Assembly (NCBI RefSeq): GCF_963422355.1
Contig: NC_085101.1
Coordinates: 2,068,201 to 2,132,200 of the forward strand
Reading direction: 5' to 3'
From: Corticium candelabrum
Lineage: Eukaryota > Porifera > Homoscleromorpha > Homosclerophorida > Plakinidae
DNA length: 64,000 bases
This document shows, in pieces, positions 42,481 through 55,739 of this stretch; positions within the stretch are counted from its first letter, which is position 1, and each line of letters opens with the position of its first letter. The translations under genes and the position numbers were made by a program. Below the pieces are notes generated by a model. The model saw only the letters and a list, made by a program, of their open reading frames with translations. It searched no databases and was not told the origin of the DNA.

Positions 42481-43109
42481 TAGTCCTACGAGAAGCAGGG
42501 GTGAAGGTTCTAGCTGCCCTGATAGCAAACAAAGTTCCTGCATTCGGTACAGCTGGTTGTACCAGCGATGACGTGTTTGCACTTCGTGACGGTGCAAGGT
42601 CAGGCAATGGTAGAGATCAAACTGAGATAGAAACACCTGAACACGTCCTATGCAGTACCAAGTAACAATTTAGGGGCCTTGAAAGGAAAGCACAGGCTGT
42701 TCCTGTGCGAGTTGGGAGAATATGCTCACCGCAAAGCTCGAACATGGATGACGTAAATCGTCTGGTACATCCGTGTGCATCAAGCCTGTGCAGTTGTGCT
42801 GCAAGACACTCAGGATTTCAAATTCTTACGCTGGGAAGACTAGACAGCACCGGAGGGCTAGTAGATGACAACCGAGTGAGCTTGTCAGCAGAGAAAATTC
42901 AGCGGTTTCCGCTACTAAACGTTGCTGAGTCAAATAAAGGTCAAACGAATTGGGATCCGTACGATATTTCCTTCCAACTCTCTCTCATGACATTATTACC
43001 TGCAGACTGCTGCTGCAAAGAAAAAAACGAGTGTCCAACGAAAGGGGCGTTACCGCGACTCAATGAGCGTGCGCCATCTCTCCTGGAGAGTAGCAAACGG
43101 AAACTGTGA
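42481..43109 (+). CDS. Possible coding exon(s), unknown protein
   Basis: An acceptor-like tract (TTGTTTTCTAAATGTAG) ends at 42482. It is followed by an open frame with VLREAGVKVLAALIANKVPA and TSDDVFALRDGARSG, ending TAA at 42665. A second frame from 42705 runs 134 codons (DDVNRLVHPCASSLCSC, then FQLSLMTLLPADCCCKEK) to TGA. Both have protein-like composition, but I recognise no family, and the link between them is unproven. Confidence 0.25.
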
Positions 43110-43594
43110 TAGTGTTGTTGTGTTAGCTAGTCAACTATAAACCTATCTCGGGTGCGAAGTTGCAGAATTGCCTTTGCGTTTTCATGGGGAGGTCATGTCC
43201 GGTGAATGATGGTGGTGTCTGATGAACGGGGTCGCAGAGAAGAATCACGTTTACTGTCCTAGCATAACCGTTTCAAGCCTTAGGAAGTTCAGCGTCTGGA
43301 ATCGCAGTCTTTAATAATCCTTCTTAATGTGCGCTTTAGCAAAGCTCAGTGTTACTTCGTTTACTTCTTGCACGGCTGTCCGATGATTGATGGTGTCCGA
43401 TGATTGATGGTGTCCGATAACAAGGGCGTCGCTCCAGTAACTTTGGAATGTTCTAACTGATAGCCTAAATTTAACAGCTATGTCATGAATTATAATGACT
43501 TTATTTTGTCAGTAGGGGGTCGCATCCCCTAAGAATAGCATGAATACGCTCACGTATAGTGTAACAGAAACATTTACTAGAGTTACCAATTTGC

Positions 43595-43708
<114 letters not shown>

Positions 43709-43829
43709 TGCACGTGGGTGTGTAGAGCACGTCAAGGGCGCGTAGCGTGGAATGGACTAGACCGGGCTATAGCCCATCAATTTGTAGGCGTGGTCATAAA
43801 AATTGTGGACTGTAAATACTTATGAAGAC

Positions 43830-45120
43830 AAAACTGTATATAGTATATACACCATCCTTTATCAATTTTGGATCTGCCACTGACTCTCCCGTATCAGTCA
43901 ATTATAGGTCACTAGAAGCGGACGTGTCCATAAAAGTGAGCCTCATAAAAGTGGGCGTAACCGGAACATCGTTATTCCTTCATTATTAAATTAGGCGGAA
44001 GTCAAAGGGTTAAAGGTCATGCCTTGCATAATACGTTAGTGCACATTGCAAGCTGGCGTGCATGGTCTCTGTCAAAATATGGCAGTTAGTTAAATTCAAT
44101 AGAGACATATGACGTACTACATGCCAAAACGCCTTGATCTCTTTCACTAGCTTGACCTTAGTCGACCACAGCAGTAGCCAAGTCAAAATATCTGCTATTT
44201 AGAAATCTAACATCGCTTCCCGGTTTTTTTAGCTCACATAAGCCGTCGCTTAGTTCACTGTTCACGCTATTCTAAATAATTTAGTATATTCAAGAGGTGT
44301 TTATTGTACCAAAGTGGAACACAATGGTACGTCGTTCGATTTTGAAACTTCAAGGCGTCAAGGCGAGGTCGAGCTTACTGTGCACAGTTCATCAGCATCA
44401 CCCTACAATTTCGTTTTCATTGTCGTGAAAGCTGTGGTCAGATCGTATCTAAGCAAGTTGTTGAACTTTACTACTACAGTCAACATCAACATAGCCTACA
44501 TGGTACACAGCAAGATCTAGATTTGTACGATCGATGCCCCGTTTTAGACGGATCGAGGGTTGTGAAACATGCAGTCTGAATTGGCGCCGCAGACGAAGGC
44601 GTGGAATCTTGGACGCTTTAGGTACCTAAGATATCAAAACGTGTGATCAATTAGAAATGCATTATAATTTCGCAAACGGCTGAGTATTTTGGTAAAATTT
44701 AAGGTACATGCAAGAATATATTTTTCAAAGACATAACCTTGCATGGCCCATGTAATTCCATTTGGAATGAATTGCGTGGTTTGTTTTTTACTAAATCCGT
44801 TTGTTCGTCTTAATTCTTACTTCTTAATTCTTAATTTTTAATTACCGTAATATAATTTAAAATTATCTATTGATTTAATTACCAATACAGTGTACATCCT
44901 AGTTCTTCAAATTAATTAAAATCTTCAAAGAACACTAGAAACCTTAGTACACAATTCATGCTTAAATAAGCAACACATGCTACTGTTGCTGTTGCAGGTA
45001 GACATTTTCGTGAGTAGCTGTTGTATAATAATTGTTCATTATATTTATGTTGTTTCTCGTAATTCTTGTCAAACTTGTTACTTGAGCACAATCCAGTGGA
45101 GTGGAGGCGTTACTGCTAGG
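43830..45120. other. Stretch without a supported gene
   Basis: Includes a hAT-type end read on the minus strand (CAGTGGCAGATCC at 43881-43869) and a fragment of the 41118 repeat at 44880-44950. No gene is supported. Confidence 0.4.
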
Positions 45121-45179
45121 TCATTGCAGTAGCTCTAAGAAAGACAAAGAAAGATGAAATGGATTTGTTATATCAGCAA

Positions 45180-45240
45180 TATATATGTATATGTATGTAT
45201 ATATGTATGTATGTATGTACGTATGTATATATGCATATGT
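45180..45240. repeat. (ATGT)n/(ATAT)n microsatellite
   Basis: Imperfect ATGTATGT tract. Confidence 0.85.
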
Positions 45241-45796
45241 CGCATGTGAGACATGAGTCCTGCTTTTGAGAATTACGAGAAACATTAAAGAGTCATCACT
45301 GAAATCAGTGGACATACCATCATATATGCATATATGCATATATATATAGTACATTGACGTTAACGCTCTTAAATTAGAGGCATTATTGACAGCGACAATA
45401 ATAACAATGATAAAAACAGTAATAACAATTGTCTCGAATATTGATGAAAGATGGACGTCTAGCTGTATCGCTCGTCTTAGAGCTGACTGAGGAGCGCCTT
45501 TCTTGTCGGGAACAAGGAAAGGGCTCGAAAAGTCGGCTTCTGGAATTAATGCAGCTGTTCGGGAGACCATGAATAGTTCCAGGCGTAGGGCGACTGGTCG
45601 AACCATTTCTCGTGCTTCAAATTTGGCTTCAAATAACGCTGACGAGACTACTGTGATGCCCACCGCTCCTAGCGAATCTTGTGTTTTGGCTAACAGGAGC
45701 GGCAATGCAACAAGATGACGGAAATGGAAGCGAAAAATGAATAGGAAAGGGTTTTTCTTTTATTACCACGTGATGTTGTCATGCAAGTTCTCTGCT

Positions 45797-46552
45797 TTCA
45801 GAAAACCCATGCCTCAGCCGTGGTGTGAGCGAAATCCTTCTCTGACTGACGTCTGCGAGCAGCGTTTGGCAGACCAGAAGCAATTTCATCTTACTTCTGG
45901 AGGTCTGATTGAATCACAGTTGGAGGAGAATAAACGCTAGGCCGCACTAGATCTGAAGCCCGTCTCAGTTTTGTTATCTGTTACGACTGATTTTTGTCCT
46001 GGTGTGCAGATGTCGGCGTTGGATGTGGTTTCTGCTCTATCAGCTGATAGTTCAGATGTCTCGCCTTTGCTTGACAATGTGTCACCTTGCATGGTTTCTG
46101 ACAGGATGGCGCCTGCTTCTCATGGTGGGAAACCTGTCGTGACGATGAGTCTGCTAATCACTTGGAAGATGAATCCTTTGTTCAGTCAGTCACTGTTCTC
46201 TCTAAGGACTGCTCATTTGCAAGAGATAGTGGTGATATCCTATCCGTAGATGACACTTTAGATTCATTTCTGTGCAGTGCTATCAGTGAATCATCATCCC
46301 CTTGCGACTCTGTGAGCTCACAGCTAATGACTACACATCCTAGTATAGCTTCTCAGCTAGAAAAGATGGAATCTCCCACATCTCAACTCATTGCAGACTA
46401 CTGACAAACGGAGGATGGTATTTTGCTTGATAGTGATGCTGCTCTGGACCCTGTACTTCGTCGAGAGTTTGTTGAGGATTTGCAGAAAGTCAGGCAAATT
46501 CCTATCTGTGAGAGACATCGCCTTCCAAGGATCTTTGTGAAAAGTGAACCCT
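45797..46552 (+). pseudogene. Degraded coding region, unknown protein
   Basis: Three successive plus-strand stretches read like one acidic, Ser-rich protein in shifting frames: MPQPWCERNPSLTDVCEQRL (45808 on), DVVSALSADSSDVSPLLDNV (about 46030), and from 46162 LEDESFVQSVTVLSKDC, SSPCDSVSSQLMTTHPSIAS and, after a TGA at 46402, ALDPVLRREFVEDLQKV with RHRLPRIFV. Stops at 45938 and 46402 and a frame change near 46160 break it. I recognise no domain. It could be the 5' part of a retroelement or a decayed host gene. Confidence 0.35.
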
Positions 46553-46967
46553 AAAATTTTTTGGTAATCTTAACACGATCATCAGTTCGTTGAAAGATTA
46601 ACCAGATATGAGTGAAATCAGTTACTAGTACAGGCATTTTGTGACAAATTTTGAGTCAACCTTAAAGTAATTGCAATACAAACTTTTTCAAGTGCTTTGT
46701 ATACAGAAAAGATTCCTCTATAACATACTCAAAGTCTTAAGGAATATCTGCAGGGAAAAGTGTCAAAAAAGTGGTCAAATGCTAACATACTCCTTGCCAA
46801 TTCAACACCATCATTTATTGTATATATACCAATGATTTAGTAGCATTATAAATTAGTTTAAACTTTCTGTGTTTTTTCAACTGCTTACTTGTAAAGGCTA
46901 AAGTATAATAAGTAGACAGCAGATTCATGAGATGTAATAGTTACTATAGTCAACAATTATTATGTAT

Positions 46968-49900
46968 TCAATTATTGTTATTGTCTTCTATATCATGATC
47001 ATCATGATCATCAACATCAACACCTTCTTCATATGTCAGCCAGTCTGAGTTTATACAGTCAGATCCTCTGCAGTTGCCAAAGGCAGAGGACCATTTCACA
47101 TTGTGCTTCTTGCATGTATACCTTAATGTTCTGCAATCAGTCTGACAATTACACTTTATCATACGTAAGTGCTCATCAGCAGCTGGAGGCAAGTTAGTTT
47201 GGACTGGCCTAAGTCCTTGTTTACTCTCTCTCCAACCTTATTCTACTGACGTAAATACAACACCAGAATCTTTCCATTGTTGTATCAGAAAGTATACACG
47301 GAGACTGCGGTAATTCGCTGCAGCTGAAGTGGGTGGCAGAGTCTGTGATTGAATATGAGATGTTTTAGTAGCCACCTTCTCGCAGAAACGCGTTTAACGC
47401 AGTGAATCAAGTCTTTCTGCAGATTTACCATTGTACAAACAAACCAATGCCTGGTCTCTTGCAACAACATCTTCATAAAAAGCTGACTGTGCATCGAACA
47501 CCTTAGCTTGTTCTCGAAGTGTGTACTTGATTTAAACTTTTAAGGGAAGTTCCTTTTCCAATGGCATACAGGTGGGAGGTTGTATCGCATCCAAAGATGG
47601 CAGGCAGAAAGAGCATGTGAGTGCATATTTCAGGGCCTAGCTGTTCCTTGACAACCTGGATGTTCCCCACGCGCGATTTCTTTGTGCTATTCTTTGGCTC
47701 CGGTTGGAGAGACACTCTGTGAGAGTGCAAGTTTGAGTGATAGCACAACAAGATGAGAGGGTCTGTGTCATTCCCAACTAGGACAGTGGCCGACATTGTG
47801 GCAGACTCTACTGATTTTTTGTACAATTAGCAAATCAACATCCCCTGGAGCATGATGCACTTTGCAGTTGTTCATCTCTAGTTGATCTCCGAGCATTTTG
47901 ATGAATTGCTGCTTGTTGGTCTTGTTGGTCAAAAACTTATCTTTCGACATTGTAAGCTGCATATTGCTGGCAAATGCTACAGTTACTCCAGCATGCCCTT
48001 TTGTTCGCCTTTTATGCGTTTTGTCTTTCGTAGATTTGCCACTGTAATCATCAAACACGACAACTACTTCTCCATACTTTTTTAGCTATACCTTGTGTAC
48101 ACTGAGAATATCTCTTGGTATGTTGCCTCTCGCGTCCATGGGATACACTGAATGAGTTCACTGCCATCCAGCACATACTGGACATTTCAGTTATCTCAGA
48201 AATGCCTGGTGCCAATAGATTCCAGATGGCATTTGCCAGCTCTGGCTTGTGTGGCTCCCGAAGAAGTAGTGATGAGTCAAAAAGAGCTGGTGGATAACTT
48301 CATAGCTCATAGATAAAAACATCTTCAAAATTTTCAGTTGCCTTTGCACCAATTATCGTGAGTCTATGGAAAAGAAGTTGTGAGTCAGTCTACACTGCAA
48401 TGCCATCAACCTTGACTGCATTCTTCGTGACCAGAGTGATGACCTGGTCTTTCTTCTTGAAATTATATTCTGCAGCAGTCTTCCCCTCCATGCTAATCAG
48501 AATTGCATTTTCAACGTCTTTGCCTTGTCAAAATTGATGGTGCTGTGTGCATGTACTCCTGTGGAGATGCTTTATAGACTGGTATCGTAAGTGAAGGGGT
48601 TCTTGTCGAAGATACTTGAGAATTTTGTGGGTACCTTTCCAGTCACGAGCCTGTCTAGCCTTGGTTATATCTTAATTTTTGCTCTCCTGTGTTGTAGCTA
48701 ACCCTAGTCAGCTATTGCATGGCTCAGTTTACGTCAGCACAAGCTGGCTTAGACAACAAATATCTCAAGCGTTGCTGCTCAGTCATTCCTCGTCCCCTTG
48801 TCAGATCTCCGCTGGTTTTCAAGCTTCTCATAAGCACCTGCTCGATGATGAGATCCGAGGACAAGCCAGCCCAATAACGATCACTTCGTCTCACCACATG
48901 AAGACCTTCTCGAAAATGTTGATACACATCTGGATGATCATTTTGGAGATTAGACATTCGCTGGAGATATATCCATACAGACTTTGTGTAGTGGTTGTGC
49001 CCACATGCAGCCAAGTAAGGGAGCATTTCTCAAACAGTTTGGAGATGCAATTCCCAGTTGCCAGTACGCTCTGCTCGGATATACTTGCGAAGTATATCAA
49101 CCATATCTATTTACTGCAACCAAAGTGTGGCACTGCTAGATGACTTCAGGATTTCAGTTTCCCTTTGAAGAGCATCACAGATTTTGGTTAGCGCACCAGA
49201 CTGGCAAACTTGATCTGCAGACATTGAATCATGCATCACCTTCTCATGGAGAACAGCAGCCTCATCCAGGTCTGGGTATCTAGCAGACTTCTCGTGTGAC
49301 AAAGTTGTAGCTTCTAAAAACTCTTCTGTTTCCACATTCCCAGTTTATGAGTCATCTAAACTTCTGGGTATAGGCATATTAAACGTTTTGGTCAGCACCA
49401 AGGCACTGAGGAATGCATCAACAATAAGATGTGCTTAAGTTAAACTGCTTTTCTGCTGACCTAAGTTGATGCCTTGCAGTGTCTACAGCTGTATCATATT
49501 TTTCTTGCCTAGTTTAACAATTCTGGCTATTTTTGAGTGATGCAGTATTTTTACGGCATTCTTGGTGTACTTGTTGCCCAGCAATAGAGTGGATAGTGTT
49601 ATTCCTGGGATCACTTGCCTTGTTGATACTTGACCTTCCCATTTCTCCCGGAGTAGCAGTTGGTGATGTCCCTTCTAAAAGCTGTTTGCAGATGATACAA
49701 TCTTCAGACACCTCTAACGCATCTATTGCCACGTTGACAAATCTAAAATTTCCGTGTATACGCAAACTTTGATGCTGGCTACTAGCCGTGATTTCGATCA
49801 TGGTCTGAAGGAGTGAGTAATGGAGAATTCGAAAAGGTAGACTGTTTTAGAGAGATAATCGTAACCTTTCCAGAGTGGTTTCTACATGAGAACACAACGA

Positions 49901-50050
49901 TAATTCAGAAACGACGGCGTTTTCGATCACGTTCCATGTCCAATCGCCGACGGAGTAGCCTTGAACAAGTCTCCAGTGGGGTATTTGTTCTTCACTATAG
50001 TGTTTCTACAGTATCAAATGCGATATCCGTGTTTCAGAAGAACTGCAAGT
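46968..50050 (-). pseudogene. PIN/FEN-like nuclease with CXC zinc cluster, disrupted
   Basis: Read leftward from ATG at 49801-49799: the N-terminus has EDCIICKQLLEGTSPTA. Next (49335-48724) come FLEATTLSHEKSARYPDLDE, RTGNWELHLQTV, VVRRSDRYWAGLSSDLIIEQ and TRGRGMTEQQRLRYLL. Then (48620-48300) come EGKTAAEYNFKKKDQVI and PALFDSSLLLREPHKPELAN. The catalytic-like part (48060-47500) has VVVFDDYSGKSTKD, PGDVDLLIVQ, VLVGNDTDPLILLCYHS and IFGCDTTSHL. The end (47192-46968) is MIKCNCQTDCRTLRYTCKKH, a CXC-type cysteine cluster. Spaced aspartates in GDxD, GNDTD and GCDTTS match the acid set of FEN1/Asteroid-type PIN nucleases. This family is multiplied in cnidarians, sponges and fish, and its role is not known to me. 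At least six stops or frameshifts break the frame. Confidence 0.65.
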
Positions 50051-50099
50051 TAAACAAAGAGAATGTTTTGGAGGTGTTTGTCTCCATTTTGAGGTTCCA

Positions 50100-50620
50100 G
50101 TGGAGAGCAGGTGATATCGGCATCATCCTGATAGGCTTGTGGAGACGGACGTCATTAATATGATGTGGGATACCACCATCCTCACTGCCACGAAGATCAA
50201 AGCCAATCTTCTAGACATCTATCTCAAAAATAGGAAGACAAACACTTGTCTTTTTATTGATATCAGCTGTGCTGCTGATGGCAACATTGGCAAGAAACAT
50301 GCTGAGAAGTTGGCAAAGAATAGCGACTGGTGAGTGGAGATAAGCCTCATTTGGCATTGCCGAACACTGGTTGTTCCGGTTGTCTTTGGAGCTTTGGGCT
50401 CGGTGCACGCAGGTATTGCAGGATGGCTAGACATTGTTCCGGGTCATCACAACCTGCAACATTTACAAAAACAGTGCTTGTGGGATCTACTCGGATTCTC
50501 CGTAAAGTCCATTTTTCTAGACAGACGTGATGGTCTAAGTACTTCTGAACCAGGGTTTGCTTTCGGTACTTGTAATACTGTACAAACCAGTCTGATTTGG
50601 TTGAGCAGGACACATTAATA
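50100..50620 (+). pseudogene. LINE fragment, C-terminal end of the reverse transcriptase protein
   Basis: Frames in order read NTCLFIDISCAADGNIGKKH and AEKLAKNSDW, a TGA, then WHCRTLVVPVVFGALGSVHA with GWLDIVP. In another frame TVLVGSTRILRKVHF follows. This is the usual tail of jockey/CR1-like reverse transcriptase proteins: D-I-A-x-P-x-D-x-N-I, V-P-V-V-I-G-A-L-G, and L-L-G-T-A-R-I-L-R-K. The polymerase domain itself is absent. A frame change near 50480 and the stop show a dead, 5'-truncated copy. Confidence 0.65.
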
Positions 50621-51370
50621 TATTTGTATGTGTGGAATGAAAATTTGTTTAGAATTTGTGGAAGACAAGAGACATTATTTGAATGCCTGCGTGCATTTTG
50701 TGGAGATACACCATGCAGCTAGAAATTATTTAGAACGCTTTGAAGAGGTAGTTGGAGGACTTTTTCATAAGTGCAAAAGGCGCATATGCACGTCAACACA
50801 AGCAGACGTTAAACTGAATGTTAACTATTAATTTTATTCTAACGTCTTTCTATACCATTATTTGAATTAAAGTTACTTCTTTTGTATTATTCATTAGGAA
50901 AGCTATACTAAAATACAATTAGATATATATATATATACTATTTATAGCTAGATTTTTGTATATTTAACAGAAAGATACATAAGATGTGTGCACCAAAATT
51001 ATTTAAACGTTTTACTGTAAATCATGCAGACAACTAGTTGCTTTAGATAGTGTTCTACAGTGTTTTAAAATAGCTTCATTAGTCTGATCTACTTTCTATG
51101 TCGTGCTGAGAAATTAAGGTACTCATATTGACCGACATCTTCTGGTAGAAAATTGAGAAATGTAGAATCATTTGTCAGTCGATCAATTATGGTATACACA
51201 ACCAAAGTATTCTGCACAAGGTTATAATCTCAAATTATCCGAAAGTCGTCAGTCGTTTTGGTACACAAAATGCATGTACAAGGTATACGTCTTGCTGCAT
51301 GTAAGCTGAGAGCAGGTAGTTCCAATGAAAGTCAGGTGTGAAGCTGACGGAATTCTAAGTTGTATTACTA
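50621..51370. other. Stretch without a supported gene
   Basis: AT-rich; short (TA) run at 50920. No gene or element recognised. Confidence 0.4.
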
Positions 51371-52442
51371 CAGTATTTTCCGCCCAATTATCCGGTTGGG
51401 GCAAGCAATTATCCGACTCAGTCAATCAATTATCCGGTTGGGGCAACCAATTATCCGCTTCAGACAACCAATTATCCGGTTGGGGCAACCAATTATCCGA
51501 CTCAGCCAATCAATTATTCGATTGGGGCAACCAATTACCCGATGTTGCTCTGGCAAGCTGTACACTTCGCGAATGAAACTCTCATCTTGCATCGCTGGTT
51601 AGTTGTTCAGTGTTTTGGATCTCATTCAAAACTCTCTCTGATGCAGATTGATAGCATCGTGGGAAACGCTATGACAATTAAGCTACTACAGATGTGAATG
51701 TGAGGATCCAGCTGCAGCGCGCCGTAACTGAACAGCTCTGCTGTCTTTCTTTTCGCATCAGTCTCGTTGACTTGGGAGAAAAGATCACTGCACCACCGAC
51801 ACTCTCAGCTTCTCGCCCTCGTCCAATTCTGAGTGAAACAAATTCACAATCGCCTAGCGACCGACCTGGAGAGTTTAGACCTACCTAGACTGTAGACGTA
51901 ACATGTACTTTATCAACGTGTGTTTGAGTAGCGTGGTTGTTAATTCTGCTGAGTTCTACAGTACAAATTCTCTCTAATTTTGCTTGCATGTTTAGCTTTA
52001 CGGTGAGTACAGGTTAGCTAGAAAGCCCGCTGAGGCCTAGAGCACCTGCTAAGTCCTCTAATGCGTCAGGACACAAATCTAGCAGAAGTTATCATCTTGC
52101 TGTGACAAAAGTCTGACCCTCGCTGCAACGACTGCAACTGCGCCATGTCTCTGTGTGGTCATTCGCGCTGGTGGGCGATAATTAATTACCAGACAATTAA
52201 TGATGATTTTTCCTCCGCGATTAATCAATAGCGAAAACGAGAATTACCCTGTTTACTGGTGCAGCAGTACGGCGACAACATCCGTCAGTACGCGCTATTA
52301 TTCCTGTAACCAGCTGTTCCATATATCTACACTGCTCCTAATTAAAACCATGAGTCGGCTAATTGGTTGCCCCAATCGGATAATTGATTGGCTGAGTCGG
52401 ATAATTGGTTGCCCCAACCGGATAATTGGGCGGGAAATACTG
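51371..52442. mobile_element. Non-autonomous DNA transposon with pogo-like ends
   Basis: The ends are inverted: CAGTATTTTCCGCCCAATTA at 51371 and its near-perfect complement ending at 52442 (GGCGGGAAATACTG). TA flanks both sides (51369-51370 and 52443-52444), giving a TA target duplication. CAGT ends with TA duplication are typical of pogo/Tigger-like Tc1-mariner elements. Inside both ends are 21-bp repeats. The 1,072-bp element has no transposase frame, so it must rely on one in trans. Confidence 0.75.
51385..51545. repeat. 21-bp minisatellite in the left end of the pogo-like element
   Basis: About 7.5 units alternate between AATTATCCGGTTGGGGCAAC(C) and AATTATCCGACTCAG-type versions. The right end (about 52352-52430) holds about four units in inverse orientation. 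Confidence 0.85.
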
Positions 52443-52555
52443 TAGTAGATGGGTAGGGCAACAATATATCATAGTTCACATCTTTCGGGAATGTTGATAG
52501 TCTCGACTCCATGTCACATCTAGATATGTATTTTACAAGCAGTCTCGACCGTCAC

Positions 52556-52627
52556 ACACACACAGTGTCACACACAGTGTCACACACAGTGTCACACACA
52601 GTGTCACACACAGTGTCACACACAGAG
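52556..52627. repeat. 14-bp minisatellite CACACACAGTGTCA
   Basis: Five or so units of CACACACAGTGT. Confidence 0.85.
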
Positions 52628-53404
52628 GCACCAATTACTATATACATCACCAATATATTACTTATTTGATCCGCTATACCCGTAAAACGGAAAGTTGATG
52701 CTATTGAGCATTCGGCGAAAGTGGTCTTTTCGAATATTGGCCGGACCTGCAAAACAGCGTCCTACCCCTATGACACTCAACACACACAGACACACACACC
52801 ATAAACCATAAACCATAAACTAGCCCATCTCAAAAGACGATGGCATAAACAGTGAAAAAAGCAAATCTCAACAGAGGTTATCTACTGCCAGTTTGTAAAT
52901 TGGTAATATATTGTACCGTGTCCTGAATCGTTTAGTTCTCCACACAGCAACAGATGTCAAACTGCTGCTTCTTGCTAACCCAACAGTAGAGATCGCCCGT
53001 ACGCACCATAGACCATCGTTCTACTTCTTTCCACAGTGGAGACCAACTTCTTTCGTCCATGACGCGAGGCCATTTCACTGCTTGACTACGTGCACGTGGC
53101 CTCCGTCTCCATCGGCGATAACCGAAAATTGACGTAAAGTCACGAAAGTGAGTACTTCGGCGTTGCAAGCAATCGAATCACTTTACAACGTGGGAGAAGC
53201 GCGGCGTGTATTCTTCGCAAAGAAACATGTTGTCGTAGGCTCGCTCCCAAACGCTGGGTGTGGCACTCCTGTCGACCTAAGATGGTTTATCGTGAAGATG
53301 ACGTTTGAAGATATCGCAGAAGCCAGATGGTAAGCCGGAGAGGGTCAAATCTTCCAGAGCCGACACGCTCAGGAAACTGCCATGCTACAACCAGGAACAC
53401 AAAA

Positions 53405-53487
53405 GAACACACATAAACACACACACACGCACACACACAAACACAAACACAAACACATCCACATACACACAAACACACACACGCACG

Positions 53488-53559
<72 letters not shown>

Positions 53560-53592
53560 CTCTCTCATACACACACACAAACACACACAAAT
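53405..53592. repeat. (CA)n compound microsatellite
   Basis: CA with CACG, CAAA and CTCT variants. 52630-53404 shows no supported gene. Confidence 0.95.
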
Positions 53593-53916
53593 CCAAAGCT
53601 TTATAATGTGTATAGATAGAAGATAAATTAGGATGTAGGTGAGAAGGGTCCTGTTACGGGTGACTAGTTATATCTAATGGTAGGCACTACCAATATGTTA
53701 TTTGATTGTACTTGTCAATCTCCATGGCAGTATCTGCATACAAGTTCCAAATGCTTTCGTCTATATACTCTCAGTCATGAATGAAGGTCACCATCGCCTT
53801 TCATGCTAATCATAAAAATATAAAATCTTGTCATTTACAATTAAACTAGCTGTACTAAATGGTGCACCTTCCGCGACAGCTACTAGGGTAAAGCTCTTTC
53901 ATGTATTGATATATGC

Positions 53917-53940
53917 ATATATATATATATATATATATAT
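53917..53940. repeat. (TA)n short tract
   Basis: Short TA tract in otherwise unassigned sequence. Confidence 0.9.
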
Positions 53941-54290
53941 GTTGAAGACAAATTATAAGCTTGTTATACACCTGGAGTCGGGCTGTAATAAGAATTGCTT
54001 TGGAGGCTTTAAAATAGGACTGATTTATGGTTGCCTTCTATTTGGCTTGAAGAATTTGAATCACGTGGCTAAAATTGTTTTAAATTTAATAAATCTATTA
54101 ATTTTCCTGCAGCATTAGACCTTATCACACGTGCCTGTAAATGAAAAATGTTGATGACCATTATAGATCAGCTTAATTGAATCTGATTAGCTGACTGCAA
54201 ATTGTAATAACTGCATTCAAAAGACCACGTTGTTTTACAATTGGGCCTAAATTCATAAATTGGTCTCCAAATTGAGAATGTATGTATGCT

Positions 54291-54470
<180 letters not shown>

Positions 54471-55739
54471 ATTGTAAGTCTACGTTTCCATTATTTCTTG
54501 TCGGTCTAGTGTGTCTGACTGCTAATTGATGACCAAAATTTTAATGCACAAATGATACCAATCAGAATGGTATAGTACCAAACTTCAGTTTCTCTGGGAA
54601 GGATCATATGGAGAATTGCATGCAGCAATATTCAAATTAACTTCTGTTGCTTGCACACAAATATTTTTCAACATATGTTGATCAAAACAACGCCTTGATA
54701 AATTATTGGAAGAGATAGCGCTCCTCGTAACTCGTCTAATGCGAGAAACTGTAATTTTTAGCCTTAATTTTTATTCCAGTACTATCAAAGTCTTTGAAGC
54801 AGTTGTTGACCAGGTTCACCTTGGCGCTTTTATGTTGTACCTTCCTCCTAGAGTTTGTTTCATGCAATTTTGATTTATCTTACGGTATTGAAAAGCTCAA
54901 AATTCTAAGCAAATTTTTCGATTCAAATTTAATAGCTGACGTTTTGGTACGTGTATCTGTACACTCCTGAGATTGTACTTTGCGATGAGCAAAGTCAGTA
55001 CGTCCTTTTGGATAATTTTAGTTACGAAATTGACAAATTAGGTGCTTTTGGTGTCAGCGCTGTGAACTCTGCATCATAGTCATCTCCATCTAGTCTGCCA
55101 GATCAGCTTTAGGTACTTCACAATATTTCACTTTTGTAGAGTTCTTCGATGACAACTTTTCAACTTTCAGAATTTCCTGATGTCTAATCAGGTGAAGAGA
55201 GACTTTTCAAACGTATGTGAAATAGGTAGAGTGAGGATTTTCTTGCTCACATTGCTCAAACGTTATAATTGCAACGATTGAAGGTTTCAGACAGATTTTT
55301 GTGTGGAAGAAACCTAAAATTGTAGGCCTATAGAGGGGCCAAGCTGCTGTCGATCTTGGCAAGCTTGAACGCAAAGGTAATAAATATTATTCACGCCCAT
55401 TTTGCTTATTTTGATGCGTCAGTATATGCACTTGAGCAGTACCAATTACACGGTAAGATATTTCTTAGACAACGAGCAACGCCGCTGCCCGTGTCTAGAC
55501 CTTGACTTATTTCTGTTGCTGGAGAGTTTCAATTCGGTATGCATAAGCTTCCATTTACGATAATTTTCCTTTAATAGTTAATTATATATGTTACCTGAAT
55601 ATTCTGAGTATGTTTAGTTAGTAAATGTATACACGCTTTCTTCTTTCTTCTAGCAGCATAAAGAGCAGCAATAGCGGTTGGAGAGGGAAAATAAATGCGC
55701 TTAGGTTCCTAAGCCGCTGGTCTGCATTTCCTCTCTATT

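Noticed and set aside
45121..45705. 194-codon minus-strand frame
   Set aside because: Its end runs through a microsatellite and the composition is not protein-like throughout; no motif or splice support.
53148..53333. Plus-strand 61-codon frame ending at a donor-like AGATG|GTAAGC
   Set aside because: Its start is a GTG that is itself part of a GTGAGT donor-like sequence; no supporting neighbour exons.
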